This document shows, one piece after another, positions 53,321 to 62,475 of a stretch of 64,000 nucleotides of DNA. The position numbers and the translations under genes were made by a program. The stretch spans positions 186,001-250,000 of the forward strand of contig WYCW01000001.1 in NCBI GenBank assembly GCA_011392765.1. Reading direction: 5' to 3'. Numbering within the stretch: position 1 is the stretch's first letter; every line of letters starts with the position of its first letter. Under the pieces are notes generated by a model, which was not told the DNA's origin, searched no databases, and was given only the letters and a program-made list of their open reading frames with translations. Origin of the DNA: Candidatus Thiosymbion ectosymbiont of Catanema sp. Cochon2018. Its GTDB lineage: Bacteria > Pseudomonadota > Gammaproteobacteria > Chromatiales > Chromatiaceae.

Positions 53321-54830
53321 GGGTTTATCCCCGCAGGTACGGAGAACACCCGCATTCATCATTCCGCATCCGCACTCATCATTCCGCTGGGTTCATCCCC
53401 GCGGGCGCGGGGAACACATGGTAAATGATGAATGATGAGTGATGAGTGTCGGTTCATCCCCGTAAGTGCGGAGAATACCCGCATTCATCATTCCGCATTC
53501 CGCACTCATCATTTCGCCGGGTTCATCCCCGCGGGCGCGGGGAACACTCTCAAGTGGGCGGTCACATCAATATCAATACCGGTTCATCCCCGCGGGCGCG
53601 GGGAACACGGCGAGCAGGCGGGCCGGTGGGCGTCGATGCCCGGTTCATCCCCGCGGGCGCGGGGAACACCACCCCCCCCCACGCCTCCCGCACGGGATAA
53701 TCGGTTCATCCCCGCGGGCGCGGGGAACACGGTATCGCCAACGGCGTCTACCAGGGTATTGACGGTTCATCCCCGCGGGCGCGGGGAACACGCCGCCCTG
53801 GACGCGGAGCTCGACGAGCCGGTCGGTTCATCCCCGCGGGCGCGGGGAACACTTTACCTGCGAGTCGCCGACAGCCCCCTTCAGCGGTTCATCCCCGCGG
53901 GCGCGGGGAACACCCCATACATCTGCTCCGCGTGCCAGTCGGCGTGCGGTTCATCCCCGCGGGCGCGGGGAACACTCTTTACCGCTCAATACGAGTGAAC
54001 CAAGAGTCGGTTCATCCCCGCGGGCGCGGGGAACACTTTCAATGCGGAGAAGGCGGCGCGGACCGTAAAGGTTCATCCCCGCGGGCGCGGGGAACACGTT
54101 GCTGTGGCCTTTGCTGTTCATCCTGTTGCAGGTTCATCCCCGCGGGCGCGGGGAACACGGTCCTGGGCACCGTTGCCACAGCCGGGGTGCCGGTTCATCC
54201 CCGCGGGCGCGGGGAACACTCACAAGTCTGATCTTTACCTATAAAACGCTGCCGTTCATCCCCGCGGGCGCGGGGAACACGCCCTAGTACAGCGGCACTG
54301 AAGTACCGATAACACGTTCATCCCCGCGGGCGCGGGGAACACGCCCGTAAGCCTTATCAGAAATTGCCTTGAAACCGTTCATCCCCGCGGGCGCGGGGAA
54401 CACGACGCCTCCGCGCCTGCCGGTGAACCTGGACTCCGTTCATCCCCGCGGGCGCGGGGAACACTGTTTCCGGTTCCCGCAAGTCGGCCATCCCCGGCGT
54501 TCATCCCCGCGGGCGCGGGGAACACCTACGAATCACCTTTCATCCGCGCGATGATGTCCGTTCATCCCCGCGGGCGCGGGGAACACCTGGCGCGCCCCGG
54601 CGGTCTCCGGCGGCGGGCGCGTTCATCCCCGCGGGCGCGGGGAACACCTCACTCTTGGATGAGGGTCATCGTAGCGTAACCGTTCATCCCCGCGGGCGCG
54701 GGGAACACGTTCCTCGCGTGCAGCCTTCTTAGAATATTGGACGTTCATCCCCGCGGGCGCGGGGAACACCCGTGGGTAGACTGGTCCGACCACTGGTGGA
54801 CCCGTTCATCCCCGCGGGCGCGGGGAACAC
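53321..54830 (-). CRISPR. CRISPR block A (leader-proximal), 25 type I-E repeats
   Basis: 25 repeats, transcribed leftward from the leader at 54831. From 53519 the spacing is a strict 61 bases. The ten repeats nearest the leader (54253-54830) end GATGAACG; the older ones end GATGAACCG, so repeat position 28 changed from C to G once and was then copied. Position 29 (first spacer base) is G in almost all older units but G, T or C in the newer ones. The four oldest repeats (53321-53547) have microsatellite or 40-base spacers matching those at the ends of block B. Confidence 0.97.
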
Positions 54831-55037
54831 GCTTCCTTCATCTAGCTGATTTGATAGCTAAAAAAACCGCTCGGTAATTCTACCAGGCAAAACGACGATT
54901 TCGAGGCGATTGGATCTCGAAGACATCTCTTATAAATCAAAAAGTTATAATCGAATTTTATAATCATGTCCGACCTGTACCCAGATTAACCCTTTGATTT
55001 AAAAAAGATTTTCATTCGGCTCCCCGGATTTCGATTG
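54831..55037 (-). promoter_or_regulatory. CRISPR leader
   Basis: AT-rich stretch of about 200 bases between the newest repeat and the cas2 stop, the standard leader position for type I-E. It contains tataatcgaattttataatc, a probable promoter region. An exact match to the IHF consensus WATCAANNNNTTR is at 54987-54999 (minus strand), and a core TATCAA lies about 20 bases from the first repeat (54851-54856), where IHF bends DNA in E. coli spacer integration. Confidence 0.75.
54987..54999 (-). promoter_or_regulatory. IHF-like site in the leader
   Basis: Minus strand AATCAAAGGGTTA fits WATCAANNNNTTR at every position. It lies about 157 bases from the first repeat, farther than the E. coli integration site (about 10-35), so it may serve as the second, upstream IHF site or be chance. 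Confidence 0.5.
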
Positions 55038-56241
<1,204 letters not shown>

Positions 56242-56295
56242 TTTAGTCGAATTCTCCGGTAGCTAGGGAGCATTCTCAAACAAACCGCACCGAAG

Positions 56296-56517
56296 AACCA
56301 CGGATGGACACGAATTCACACGGATCGTTCCATCGGCCCTGAAAGCTCCTTTCCCGCCGCGGTAGGGTGTCGCAAAAGTCCCGAGTACCCTGTTTCACTC
56401 CAATTCTCTCGTAGGGAATGCCCTCCGTAGCGTTCCAAATGGCCCGCGGAACGGGCTCGGAGGCCGTTCCCTACAGGGGATTCCACAATTCGTGTCCATT
56501 CGTGTTCATCCGTGGTT
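56296..56517. repeat. Long R3 palindromic element with nested hairpin
   Basis: Outer ends aaccacggatggacacgaat and attcgtgttcatccgtggtt are inverted. Nested inside, gtagggaatgccctccg faces cggaggccgttccctac. It fills the vapC-cas1 gap, so it could end or weaken read-through from the effector genes into cas1-cas2. Confidence 0.8.
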
Positions 56518-56532
56518 CTTGTCCACAACAAC

Positions 56533-56997
56533 TCACGGCTCGTCGGTCTGAGGTGAAGCCTCGTTATTAGATATCTTTCGGGTCCAGGGATTGATGAGCT
56601 CGACGCCGGTGCGTGCGAAATCCCGCTCGTTACGTGTGACCATCGTCAGGCCGTGAACCAAGGCCGTGCTTGCCAGTAAGGTATCGATTGCAGGGCGCGG
56701 GCGGCCCATTTTCTGCGACTCGGCGCTCAGCTCGCCCCAACGCAGACAGACATCGAGATCGACGGATAGGATGCGGTTGTGGAATCTGGCAATGACGTCG
56801 TGATCGAACCACCGCTGGATCCTTACCTTACGCTCGCCGTCCGCAAGGTTCCCGATACCTTTTCGTAGCTCGCCCAGGGTCAGCACACTGACAAAGAGCA
56901 GAGACTCCTTGGTTTCTTGTACCCAAGAAATTACCCCCGCGTTGGGTTGCCTCTTGGGTAATTCCGACAACAGGCAGGTATCCAGAAGGTAGCTCAC
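56533..56997 (-). CDS. vapC: VapC-family PIN toxin inside the cas operon
   Basis: 154 residues from GTG 56997. VSYLLDTCLLSELPKRQPNA (Asp), VSVLTLGELRKGIGNL (Glu), RPAIDTLLASTALVHGLTMV (Asp) and TRNERDFARTGVELINPW complete a FitB-type PIN RNase. The GTG overlaps the antitoxin stop (GTGA). The last residues, NEASPQTDEP and stop, are encoded by an R5 repeat. Confidence 0.92.
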   Translation of the reverse strand: MSYLLDTCLLSELPKRQPNAGVISWVQETKESLLFVSVLTLGELRKGIGNLADGERKVRIQRWFDHDVIARFHNRILSVDLDVCLRWGELSAESQKMGRPRPAIDTLLASTALVHGLTMVTRNERDFARTGVELINPWTRKISNNEASPQTDEP

Positions 56998-57239
56998 AGC
57001 TCGATATCCCTTCCCAGGTCCTGGTCGCGCGTGATGTCCAGATCGACGCCCCATAAGGGCGATTTCTGAAAGAATTCGAGCAAGGAATCTTCGTGCCGGG
57101 TGAGCGTATTGTATTCCTCGATCGACAGGACGACCGCGGCCTCCCTGCCGCGCACGGTAACGACCTGCGGCCCGTGATGGCGCGCCTCCTCGACTACTCT
57201 GCTGAATTTATTCTTCGCTTCTTGTAGCTGCCAGCTCAT
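56994..57239 (-). CDS. Phd/YefM antitoxin inside the cas operon
   Basis: 81 residues: MSWQLQEAKNKFSRVVEEAR, HHGPQVVTVRGREAAVVLSI then EEYNTLTRHEDSLLEFF. Complete Phd domain and tail. It starts 44 bases after the cas6e stop, and a palindromic tagactgtctagcctaatta stretch lies in that spacer. The pair may stabilise the locus by addiction. Confidence 0.92.
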   Translation of the reverse strand: MSWQLQEAKNKFSRVVEEARHHGPQVVTVRGREAAVVLSIEEYNTLTRHEDSLLEFFQKSPLWGVDLDITRDQDLGRDIEL

Positions 57240-57283
57240 AACGACCTCGCCACTCTAACTAGACTGTCTAGCCTAATTATAGC

Positions 57284-58060
57284 CTAAACCGTATCCAGCC
57301 GCCGCACCAACAGCAGGCCGCAGCCGAAGGCCTTGGCGGGGCCGATACCGGTGAACAGGGCCTTGGACAGGAAAACCGCGGGGTCGGTTACTCGTAACTC
57401 GCCCTCGAAATCGAGGGTCGAGAGCACAATACCGCGGCGTCTGCGCATGCGATGAACTCGGTGTCCATCCACCTTGAGGTTGCGGCTGCCGAACTCGCAG
57501 CCCAGCTCCGCTTCCCGTTGACGCAGCCAGCAGCACCCGGCGTCGTAGGCGATTTGATTCAAAGGTGGACGATCGGCAGGGGGTAGCGCATCCCAATTCA
57601 TCCGCCTTTTGGCATCCATAACCACGTCGTGACGGATACGTTTCCGGGTCAGGGTCTTTTCTCTCAAGCCCTTTTGCTTCCTGTTCTCGGCCCAGGCTTC
57701 GATTGTGGTGGGGTCGCGGTCCTGCTTGGCTTGATTCACGGGGTTGGCGCGCAGGCTGAACACCAACCGGTCGCCCGCACACAGAGCAGGCCGGTATTCC
57801 TTGGACTCGACCCGCCAAGCCCCTGTGGGGGCTTTGGGCAGGACGCCGGAGAGCAGGTAGAACAAGGGCAGCCCGTCGCGTATCTCGGAGCGGAACAGAA
57901 ACGCCGTTTGCTTGGGGTTCTCGACACGGGGCAGGTCGAAGAATTTCCACAGCAATCGGTGTTGTCCATAGGGATCGAGATTGCCGAGTAAGGCCAGCTC
58001 GTGGAACCCCATTTCCGGCGTCGGCGAGATGCGACTGAGCCGGTATTGGTCAGGATTCAT
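57284..58060 (-). CDS. casE: Type I-E crRNA endonuclease Cas6e
   Basis: 258 residues, longer than E. coli CasE (199). Catalytic His34 lies in DPYGQHRLLWKFF, and the glycine-rich RNA-binding loop GIGPAKAFGCGLLLVR is near the C-terminus. It cuts pre-crRNA in the repeat stem and stays in Cascade. ATG 58060 has a perfect GGAGG seven bases upstream and overlaps the end of cas5; a longer frame to 58258 lies inside cas5 and is rejected. An Arg/Lys-rich insert near residues 130-160 accounts for the extra length. Confidence 0.95.
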   Translation of the reverse strand: MNPDQYRLSRISPTPEMGFHELALLGNLDPYGQHRLLWKFFDLPRVENPKQTAFLFRSEIRDGLPLFYLLSGVLPKAPTGAWRVESKEYRPALCAGDRLVFSLRANPVNQAKQDRDPTTIEAWAENRKQKGLREKTLTRKRIRHDVVMDAKRRMNWDALPPADRPPLNQIAYDAGCCWLRQREAELGCEFGSRNLKVDGHRVHRMRRRRGIVLSTLDFEGELRVTDPAVFLSKALFTGIGPAKAFGCGLLLVRRLDTV

Positions 58061-58871
58061 GTAGACCTCCTGGCGACAAATGCGCGCGTCGTTCTTCGCG
58101 CACCGAGAACTGCCGGCGGTGGCGGGAGCTCGGGTTATCGCGGCGGACGAAAATCCCTTGCTGGTCGGCGGGGAGGCAGGTCTCCGCATCCAGGTCCCAG
58201 AACAGCATAGGGTCGGTTTCGGCCATCCGCTTGATAACCCAATCGGCGGTCCGGTCATCCGTCCATAGCTGTTTTGCGACAGCCGAGAAGCTCGTATCGG
58301 CCAGGGCCTCTTCGATGCTCGCGGCCGACCGGATCTGTGGGCCGAACGGCAGGGCGGGCGGACAGGATTTGCGGCCCAGATAGGTTACAAACTCGGGGGC
58401 CAGTAGCCTGGCCCGTAGTGTCTCCAGTGAATGAGGCGCATCCTCCCGCGCCCAGAGGGCCACGGCGGCAAAGGCATCCTGCCGATAGTCGCGCCGGGAG
58501 AGGATAGTGTTGAGCTCGTGGCGCGGCGACCAGGTGAGCTCGTCCCGCCGGGTGGCGAATGTCTTTCTGTTTCTGCCCGTGCCGGGGGAAGGCACCTGGG
58601 CGGTGTGGTAGTCGGTGAGCGGGAGGCCGGCCTGGGTGAGCTTGACCGCCATGCCGTAGCCTGCCGCCAGGGCAGCATGCTCCGCTTCGCATTGGCGGCG
58701 TTCGGCCTCGGTGGCGAGGGTATCGGGTCGGCGCAGGCCCAAGGCGGCGGCGATGAGGCCCAAGACGGCGGATTTGGTGGGGGCCAGGACCGCCGGCCGG
58801 GTCTCACCCACGGCGATGTCGCCCCAAGCGGCGAGCGGGCCGTAGAGCTGGAATACCAGATAGTCCCTCAT
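58050..58871 (-). CDS. casD: Cascade subunit Cas5e
   Basis: 273 residues. MRDYLVFQLYGPLAAWGDIA then TRPAVLAPTKSAVLGLIAAA is the Cas5e signature, with LTDYHTAQ and TRRDELTWSPRHELNTILSR following. It holds the 5' handle of the crRNA. It overlaps cas7 by four bases (ATGA) and cas6e by 11. Confidence 0.96.
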   Translation of the reverse strand: MRDYLVFQLYGPLAAWGDIAVGETRPAVLAPTKSAVLGLIAAALGLRRPDTLATEAERRQCEAEHAALAAGYGMAVKLTQAGLPLTDYHTAQVPSPGTGRNRKTFATRRDELTWSPRHELNTILSRRDYRQDAFAAVALWAREDAPHSLETLRARLLAPEFVTYLGRKSCPPALPFGPQIRSAASIEEALADTSFSAVAKQLWTDDRTADWVIKRMAETDPMLFWDLDAETCLPADQQGIFVRRDNPSSRHRRQFSVREERRAHLSPGGLHES

Positions 58872-59989
58872 GCCTTGTCCCCATTATTCCCATAGCTCGC
58901 GGCCCAGGATTTGAGTGCCTCGAAGTCGCCCTCTCCAGCAGTGGCATCGATGTTGCGGGAGTCGAGCGATTTCTTTTGGTAATACACCTTGTCCAAGTTG
59001 TCGCGCATGGTGGTCAGCCCGGTTACCGCATCCCTCAGCATATCGCTTCCGGCTATCGGCTTCATGAAGGCCAGGGACAGGGAACGGGGTTGGCGGTCGC
59101 CCTTTTCGGCCAGGACGTAATAGGCCCAGGCGCGGCTGGCGAAGCTGTTCTGCTTGCCGCCGGGGGCCACAGTGGCCGCGGCCTCGATCAGGGCCGCGAT
59201 GGTTTTTGTAGCCAGCTCCACATCGCTGCCCAGATTCTCGCGTAACCGGTCACAGTCGATACAGACATATTGATAGAAGAGCCCGGCGCCGAAGCCCTGC
59301 TCCCCCATGTGGGCGGAGCCGGCGTCTTCTTCGTGTTTATTGAGGTCGTCGACCGCGGTAAAGAAGTCGTCTTCCACCGCGGCGCGATGGACGCTGACGG
59401 CATGGGCGACCTGGCAGGCGGCCTCGGTATTGTAGGCGGGCTCATCGGCCAGCATGCGCCCGAACAGGGCGATGTCGGCGGCCTTGTGCCGCTTGCGCAA
59501 CAGGTTCAGCTCTTCCTTCGTCGGGGCCCGCTTTTCCTCGGCAAGCACGCTGGTTAGTGCTTGAATATCACCTTCTTCCTCCGGGCTGAAGTGGGCGAGC
59601 TGCTCGATTTCCAAGTCGATGAGCGACTTTTCTTTCTTCGTACTCTGCTCTTCTTCCTTTGTATCCTGCTTTTCTTTCTTATTCTTGAGCTTGCCGAAAC
59701 GCCCGGCGATTTCCCGCGTCCACTCCCTGGCCTCTTTTTCGCCGATACCGGCCGCGGTGAGCCGTTCGTACACCTCGGTGCCCATCCGCTTGGTCCGGGT
59801 GCCCATGTGCCCGGACAAGGCTTCTTCGAACTGCTCGGAAGTACGCCAGGCCCGTTTCAGGCTTTGGCTGGAGATGCGCAACCGGGGCACGCCGCCCATG
59901 ATGGCCGTCTTGGGGCGGTTGAGATCGTCGCGATTGAGGCAGGCCGGCGGGTAACTGGTAAGCAGGTGCAGCTGCAGAAAGGTGGTCAT
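58868..59989 (-). CDS. casC: Cascade backbone subunit Cas7e
   Basis: 373 residues. LQLHLLTSYPPACLNRDDLN, RPKTAIMGGVPRLRISSQSL is the family start, with GRMLADEPAYNTEAACQVAH and NSFASRAWAYYV later. It forms the six-fold crRNA-binding backbone. A lysine/glutamate-rich insert at about residues 95-120 (KKEKQDTKEEEQST) is unusual and probably a flexible surface loop. Confidence 0.96.
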   Translation of the reverse strand: MTTFLQLHLLTSYPPACLNRDDLNRPKTAIMGGVPRLRISSQSLKRAWRTSEQFEEALSGHMGTRTKRMGTEVYERLTAAGIGEKEAREWTREIAGRFGKLKNKKEKQDTKEEEQSTKKEKSLIDLEIEQLAHFSPEEEGDIQALTSVLAEEKRAPTKEELNLLRKRHKAADIALFGRMLADEPAYNTEAACQVAHAVSVHRAAVEDDFFTAVDDLNKHEEDAGSAHMGEQGFGAGLFYQYVCIDCDRLRENLGSDVELATKTIAALIEAAATVAPGGKQNSFASRAWAYYVLAEKGDRQPRSLSLAFMKPIAGSDMLRDAVTGLTTMRDNLDKVYYQKKSLDSRNIDATAGEGDFEALKSWAASYGNNGDKA

Positions 59990-60012
59990 GGCTTACTCCG
60001 TGGGGAATCGAT

Positions 60013-60570
60013 TCAGGATTTTGGCGGCGCGGCGGCGTAGTAGTCGTAGGCCAACTGTCGCCGGGGGTCATAAGGGCGTTTCTCGTCCAGCGGCGACCAG
60101 TTCCAGATCACGGCGGCAAGGTCGGCCAGATCGGCCCGGTCGTCCAGGATCGCCAGGGCGCGGCGGAGAGCGGTGTAAAGGTCTTCGATGTCCTCGTAAG
60201 AGTCGTCATAAGAGAGGATGCGACGAAACCGCAGCGTCGACAGGGTCGGCGTGCTACCGCCCGGCTTCGGAGTCCCCATGCGGGTAGCGAGGCCGCCTTC
60301 CGCCATCGTCCTGACCCTTGCCGACAGGCCGGCAATCGCGGCGAGCTGCGGATAGCGATTCTCGGAAATGCGGTAATCCGCGTGCCGGAGGGCATGGAGC
60401 AGGTCATGAAAAGCCGGGCTCAACATGACCTCGGTGAGACGCGCGGCGCGGCGCAGAGCAGCGCGCTCTCCCTTGTCATGTTCCAGCTCGTCCCACCAGG
60501 TCTTGAGCAAGGCGAACGAGGGATGGTCGGGTTTCCTTTGGGGAAAGATATAGGTGTTCGGTTTGTTCAC
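60013..60570 (-). CDS. casB: Cascade small subunit Cse2 (Cas11)
   Basis: 185 residues from GTG 60570, which is preceded by AAGGAGA at ideal spacing. TWWDELEHDKGERAALRRAA, then RFRRILSYDDSYEDIEDLYT and a closing YDPRRQLAYDYY match Cse2. It forms the belly dimer that stabilises the R-loop. The longer frame to 60618 lies in R5 repeat sequence and is rejected. Confidence 0.94.
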   Translation of the reverse strand: MNKPNTYIFPQRKPDHPSFALLKTWWDELEHDKGERAALRRAARLTEVMLSPAFHDLLHALRHADYRISENRYPQLAAIAGLSARVRTMAEGGLATRMGTPKPGGSTPTLSTLRFRRILSYDDSYEDIEDLYTALRRALAILDDRADLADLAAVIWNWSPLDEKRPYDPRRQLAYDYYAAAPPKS

Positions 60571-60911
60571 GGACGTCTCCTTAAATCCACTAACGAGGCT
60601 TCGCCTTTGCCAAGCCAAAAGATCCCTCGCTACGCTCGGGATGACAGATCATGCCTCGCCGGTCTGAGGCGAAGCCTCGCTCGTCGATTTCTTCTTCGGC
60701 GGCTTTGGTAACCCGAGAATCTCCTCCTTCAGGGGCGCACCCGCCAGTCAGGTAGGTTGGGCAAAGCCCACCAGGGACGGTGGACGTGCCCAACATCAGG
60801 TGTTGGGCACGCTTCGCTTTGTGCATCTTGTAAGGTAGCCACAGTTTGCACATCTTAAGTGGAATGCTCAAAGTCCTTGAAATCCCTGCCAGACGCTCGC
60901 TTTGCTCCAAC
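60571..60911. repeat. Repeat-filled gap between cse1 and cse2, with a Cse1 C-terminal relic
   Basis: Contains R5 units (60593-60610, 60648-60685), a cgctacgctcgggatgacag unit and an R1 element (60753-60916). At 60651-60745 the minus strand reads APLKEEILGLPKPPKKKSTS then EASPQTGEA and a stop. This is a diverged copy of the Cse1 C-terminus (VPLKKILGLPKPPRKKSTS). In most type I-E operons cse1 and cse2 are nearly contiguous, so this 341-base gap is an insertion product. Confidence 0.8.
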
Positions 60912-62462
60912 CTACGGGCTGGTTGATTTTTTCCGCGGCGGTTTGGGTAGCCCGAGGATCTTCTTCAAGGGCACACCCCCCAATGCCCTGCCGAGACTAT
61001 TGCGAGCGGTGGCGATCTTACCTGGGTCTACGGCGTCGAAATCGCCGGTCCGGGAATAGCGGTCGAACAGGACAAAGGCGGTATCGCGAAGGGTTCTGTG
61101 CCAGCTATCCAGGATCAGGTGGGCCAGCGGCTCCTCTTGCACCGCATCGCGTAGATCACGCACATGAGGATAAAAGGCCGCTTCGGTGGATTTCCACAGC
61201 TCGCTCTTCACGGAGCCCAGATCGCCACGTATCTTGGTCTGGCCGAACAGGGCGGCCTTGAGGGCGTTATACAGATACCCGGCTACCTTTTCGGCCGCCT
61301 TGACCAGACTGTCTACCTGCTTCCTGAAGGTATCCTCGCAGCCTGGGGGGACGAACAGGATGGGCATTCTGGCCTCATACCAACAGCGCGCCTTGTTGCT
61401 ATCCATGTCGTAGCCAAAGGCCCACAGGCGACCCTCTTCACCGATCAGGTTGCGAAACTGGGTGACGACTCGGGCCGGTCTATGCGACCCATCCGGGCTG
61501 TTTTCCGTAAGTCCCAGCCAATCCCGATAGCCGATTCCGTCCCGCCCCGGATGGGCCGGCAGCAGGGTAGCGTCCCTCTTGTAGTGGGGGCTTAGCGGGT
61601 GCTCGAAGCCATCGTAGTTGACGCCATAGTTCCTGGTGAGAAAGCTGCGGAAGATCCGTTCGGTTGCGGTGCCGCACAGGTCGCAAGGGGTAAGCTCGCA
61701 CTCTTCGCCGACAAGGCGAATGCGTCGCGGTAAGGACCAGAATTGTTGATCGGGATGGACATGTACCGGCGTTGTCACTCCCGCCGGCGGTTTCGACTCG
61801 CTGGTGCGGGTCGGCGCGAGCCAGGGAAAGTGGTCCGGTGCCTCCGTTATTCCGGATACGGCTCCAGCATGGTAACGGCTTGCTTCTAGGACATTGAGCC
61901 AACAGGTGTCCCACAGCTGTTTGCCCACTACCAAGGTGGTCAGTGGCCCGCCCCCACGCATCCCGGTACGGTAGCCCCTGCCGCCTTCCGGCGCTTGGGT
62001 TTGCAGCGCGAACAGGGCCGCCGCGGCGCAGTGCGGGCAGAGCTGTTCCACTGCGTCTTGCTTGATAAAGAGGTCCGTCGAGCTCCCTTTGGGCGGCGAA
62101 CCGATCAACAGGGCCGCAATGTCGAACCGCTTCTCCAGCTGTTCGGGATTGAAGTCCTGCATAAACGCCTTCCCTCCTTCAAGCTCGAAGGCGTGGGCCA
62201 CTGTCTCAAAGCGTACTTTCAACTCCTCCGTCGAAGGCGCTATTTCGTGCCAGTCCCACCATTGGTCTTCGCTCGGCGTGCAAGTCGTTTGCAGCAGACC
62301 GATCAGGAATTGGGTCAAGGCCCCGTCGAAATCCGGCCGGGGACTGGCCACGGCGAGGATGGGGTTGTCGTCGATGCGGTCGGTTAACTCCCAGGGCACG
62401 ATCCTTTCCGTTTTGCCGTTGGCCCGGTGGATCGGTATCCAGGGATCGGTGATCAGATTCAT
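60912..62462 (-). CDS. casA: Cascade large subunit Cse1 (Cas8e)
   Basis: 516 residues. MNLITDPWIPIHRANGKTER is the family start. Zinc-type cysteines are in LCPHCAAAALF and TPCDLCGTATERIF; GRGYRTGMRGGGPLTTLVVG is the conserved PAM/L1 region. It recognises the PAM and recruits Cas3. ATG 62462 with AAGGAGA upstream is preferred over the frame to 62528. The TAG stop lies in the first bases of an R1 element, so the original C-terminal tail was cut; the displaced tail relic is at 60651-60745. Confidence 0.96.
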   Translation of the reverse strand: MNLITDPWIPIHRANGKTERIVPWELTDRIDDNPILAVASPRPDFDGALTQFLIGLLQTTCTPSEDQWWDWHEIAPSTEELKVRFETVAHAFELEGGKAFMQDFNPEQLEKRFDIAALLIGSPPKGSSTDLFIKQDAVEQLCPHCAAAALFALQTQAPEGGRGYRTGMRGGGPLTTLVVGKQLWDTCWLNVLEASRYHAGAVSGITEAPDHFPWLAPTRTSESKPPAGVTTPVHVHPDQQFWSLPRRIRLVGEECELTPCDLCGTATERIFRSFLTRNYGVNYDGFEHPLSPHYKRDATLLPAHPGRDGIGYRDWLGLTENSPDGSHRPARVVTQFRNLIGEEGRLWAFGYDMDSNKARCWYEARMPILFVPPGCEDTFRKQVDSLVKAAEKVAGYLYNALKAALFGQTKIRGDLGSVKSELWKSTEAAFYPHVRDLRDAVQEEPLAHLILDSWHRTLRDTAFVLFDRYSRTGDFDAVDPGKIATARNSLGRALGGVPLKKILGLPKPPRKKSTSP

Positions 62463-62475
62463 CGCTGTCTTCTCC

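Noticed and set aside
50738..54554. Long open frames rich in SSPRARGT, RFIPAGAGNT and VHPRGRGEH
   Set aside because: They are translations of the CRISPR repeat in three frames; the 61-base period and lack of start signals show they are not genes.
57284..58258. Longer 324-residue start for Cas6e
   Set aside because: The extra 66 codons lie inside cas5 and lack family likeness; ATG 58060 has a perfect GGAGG.
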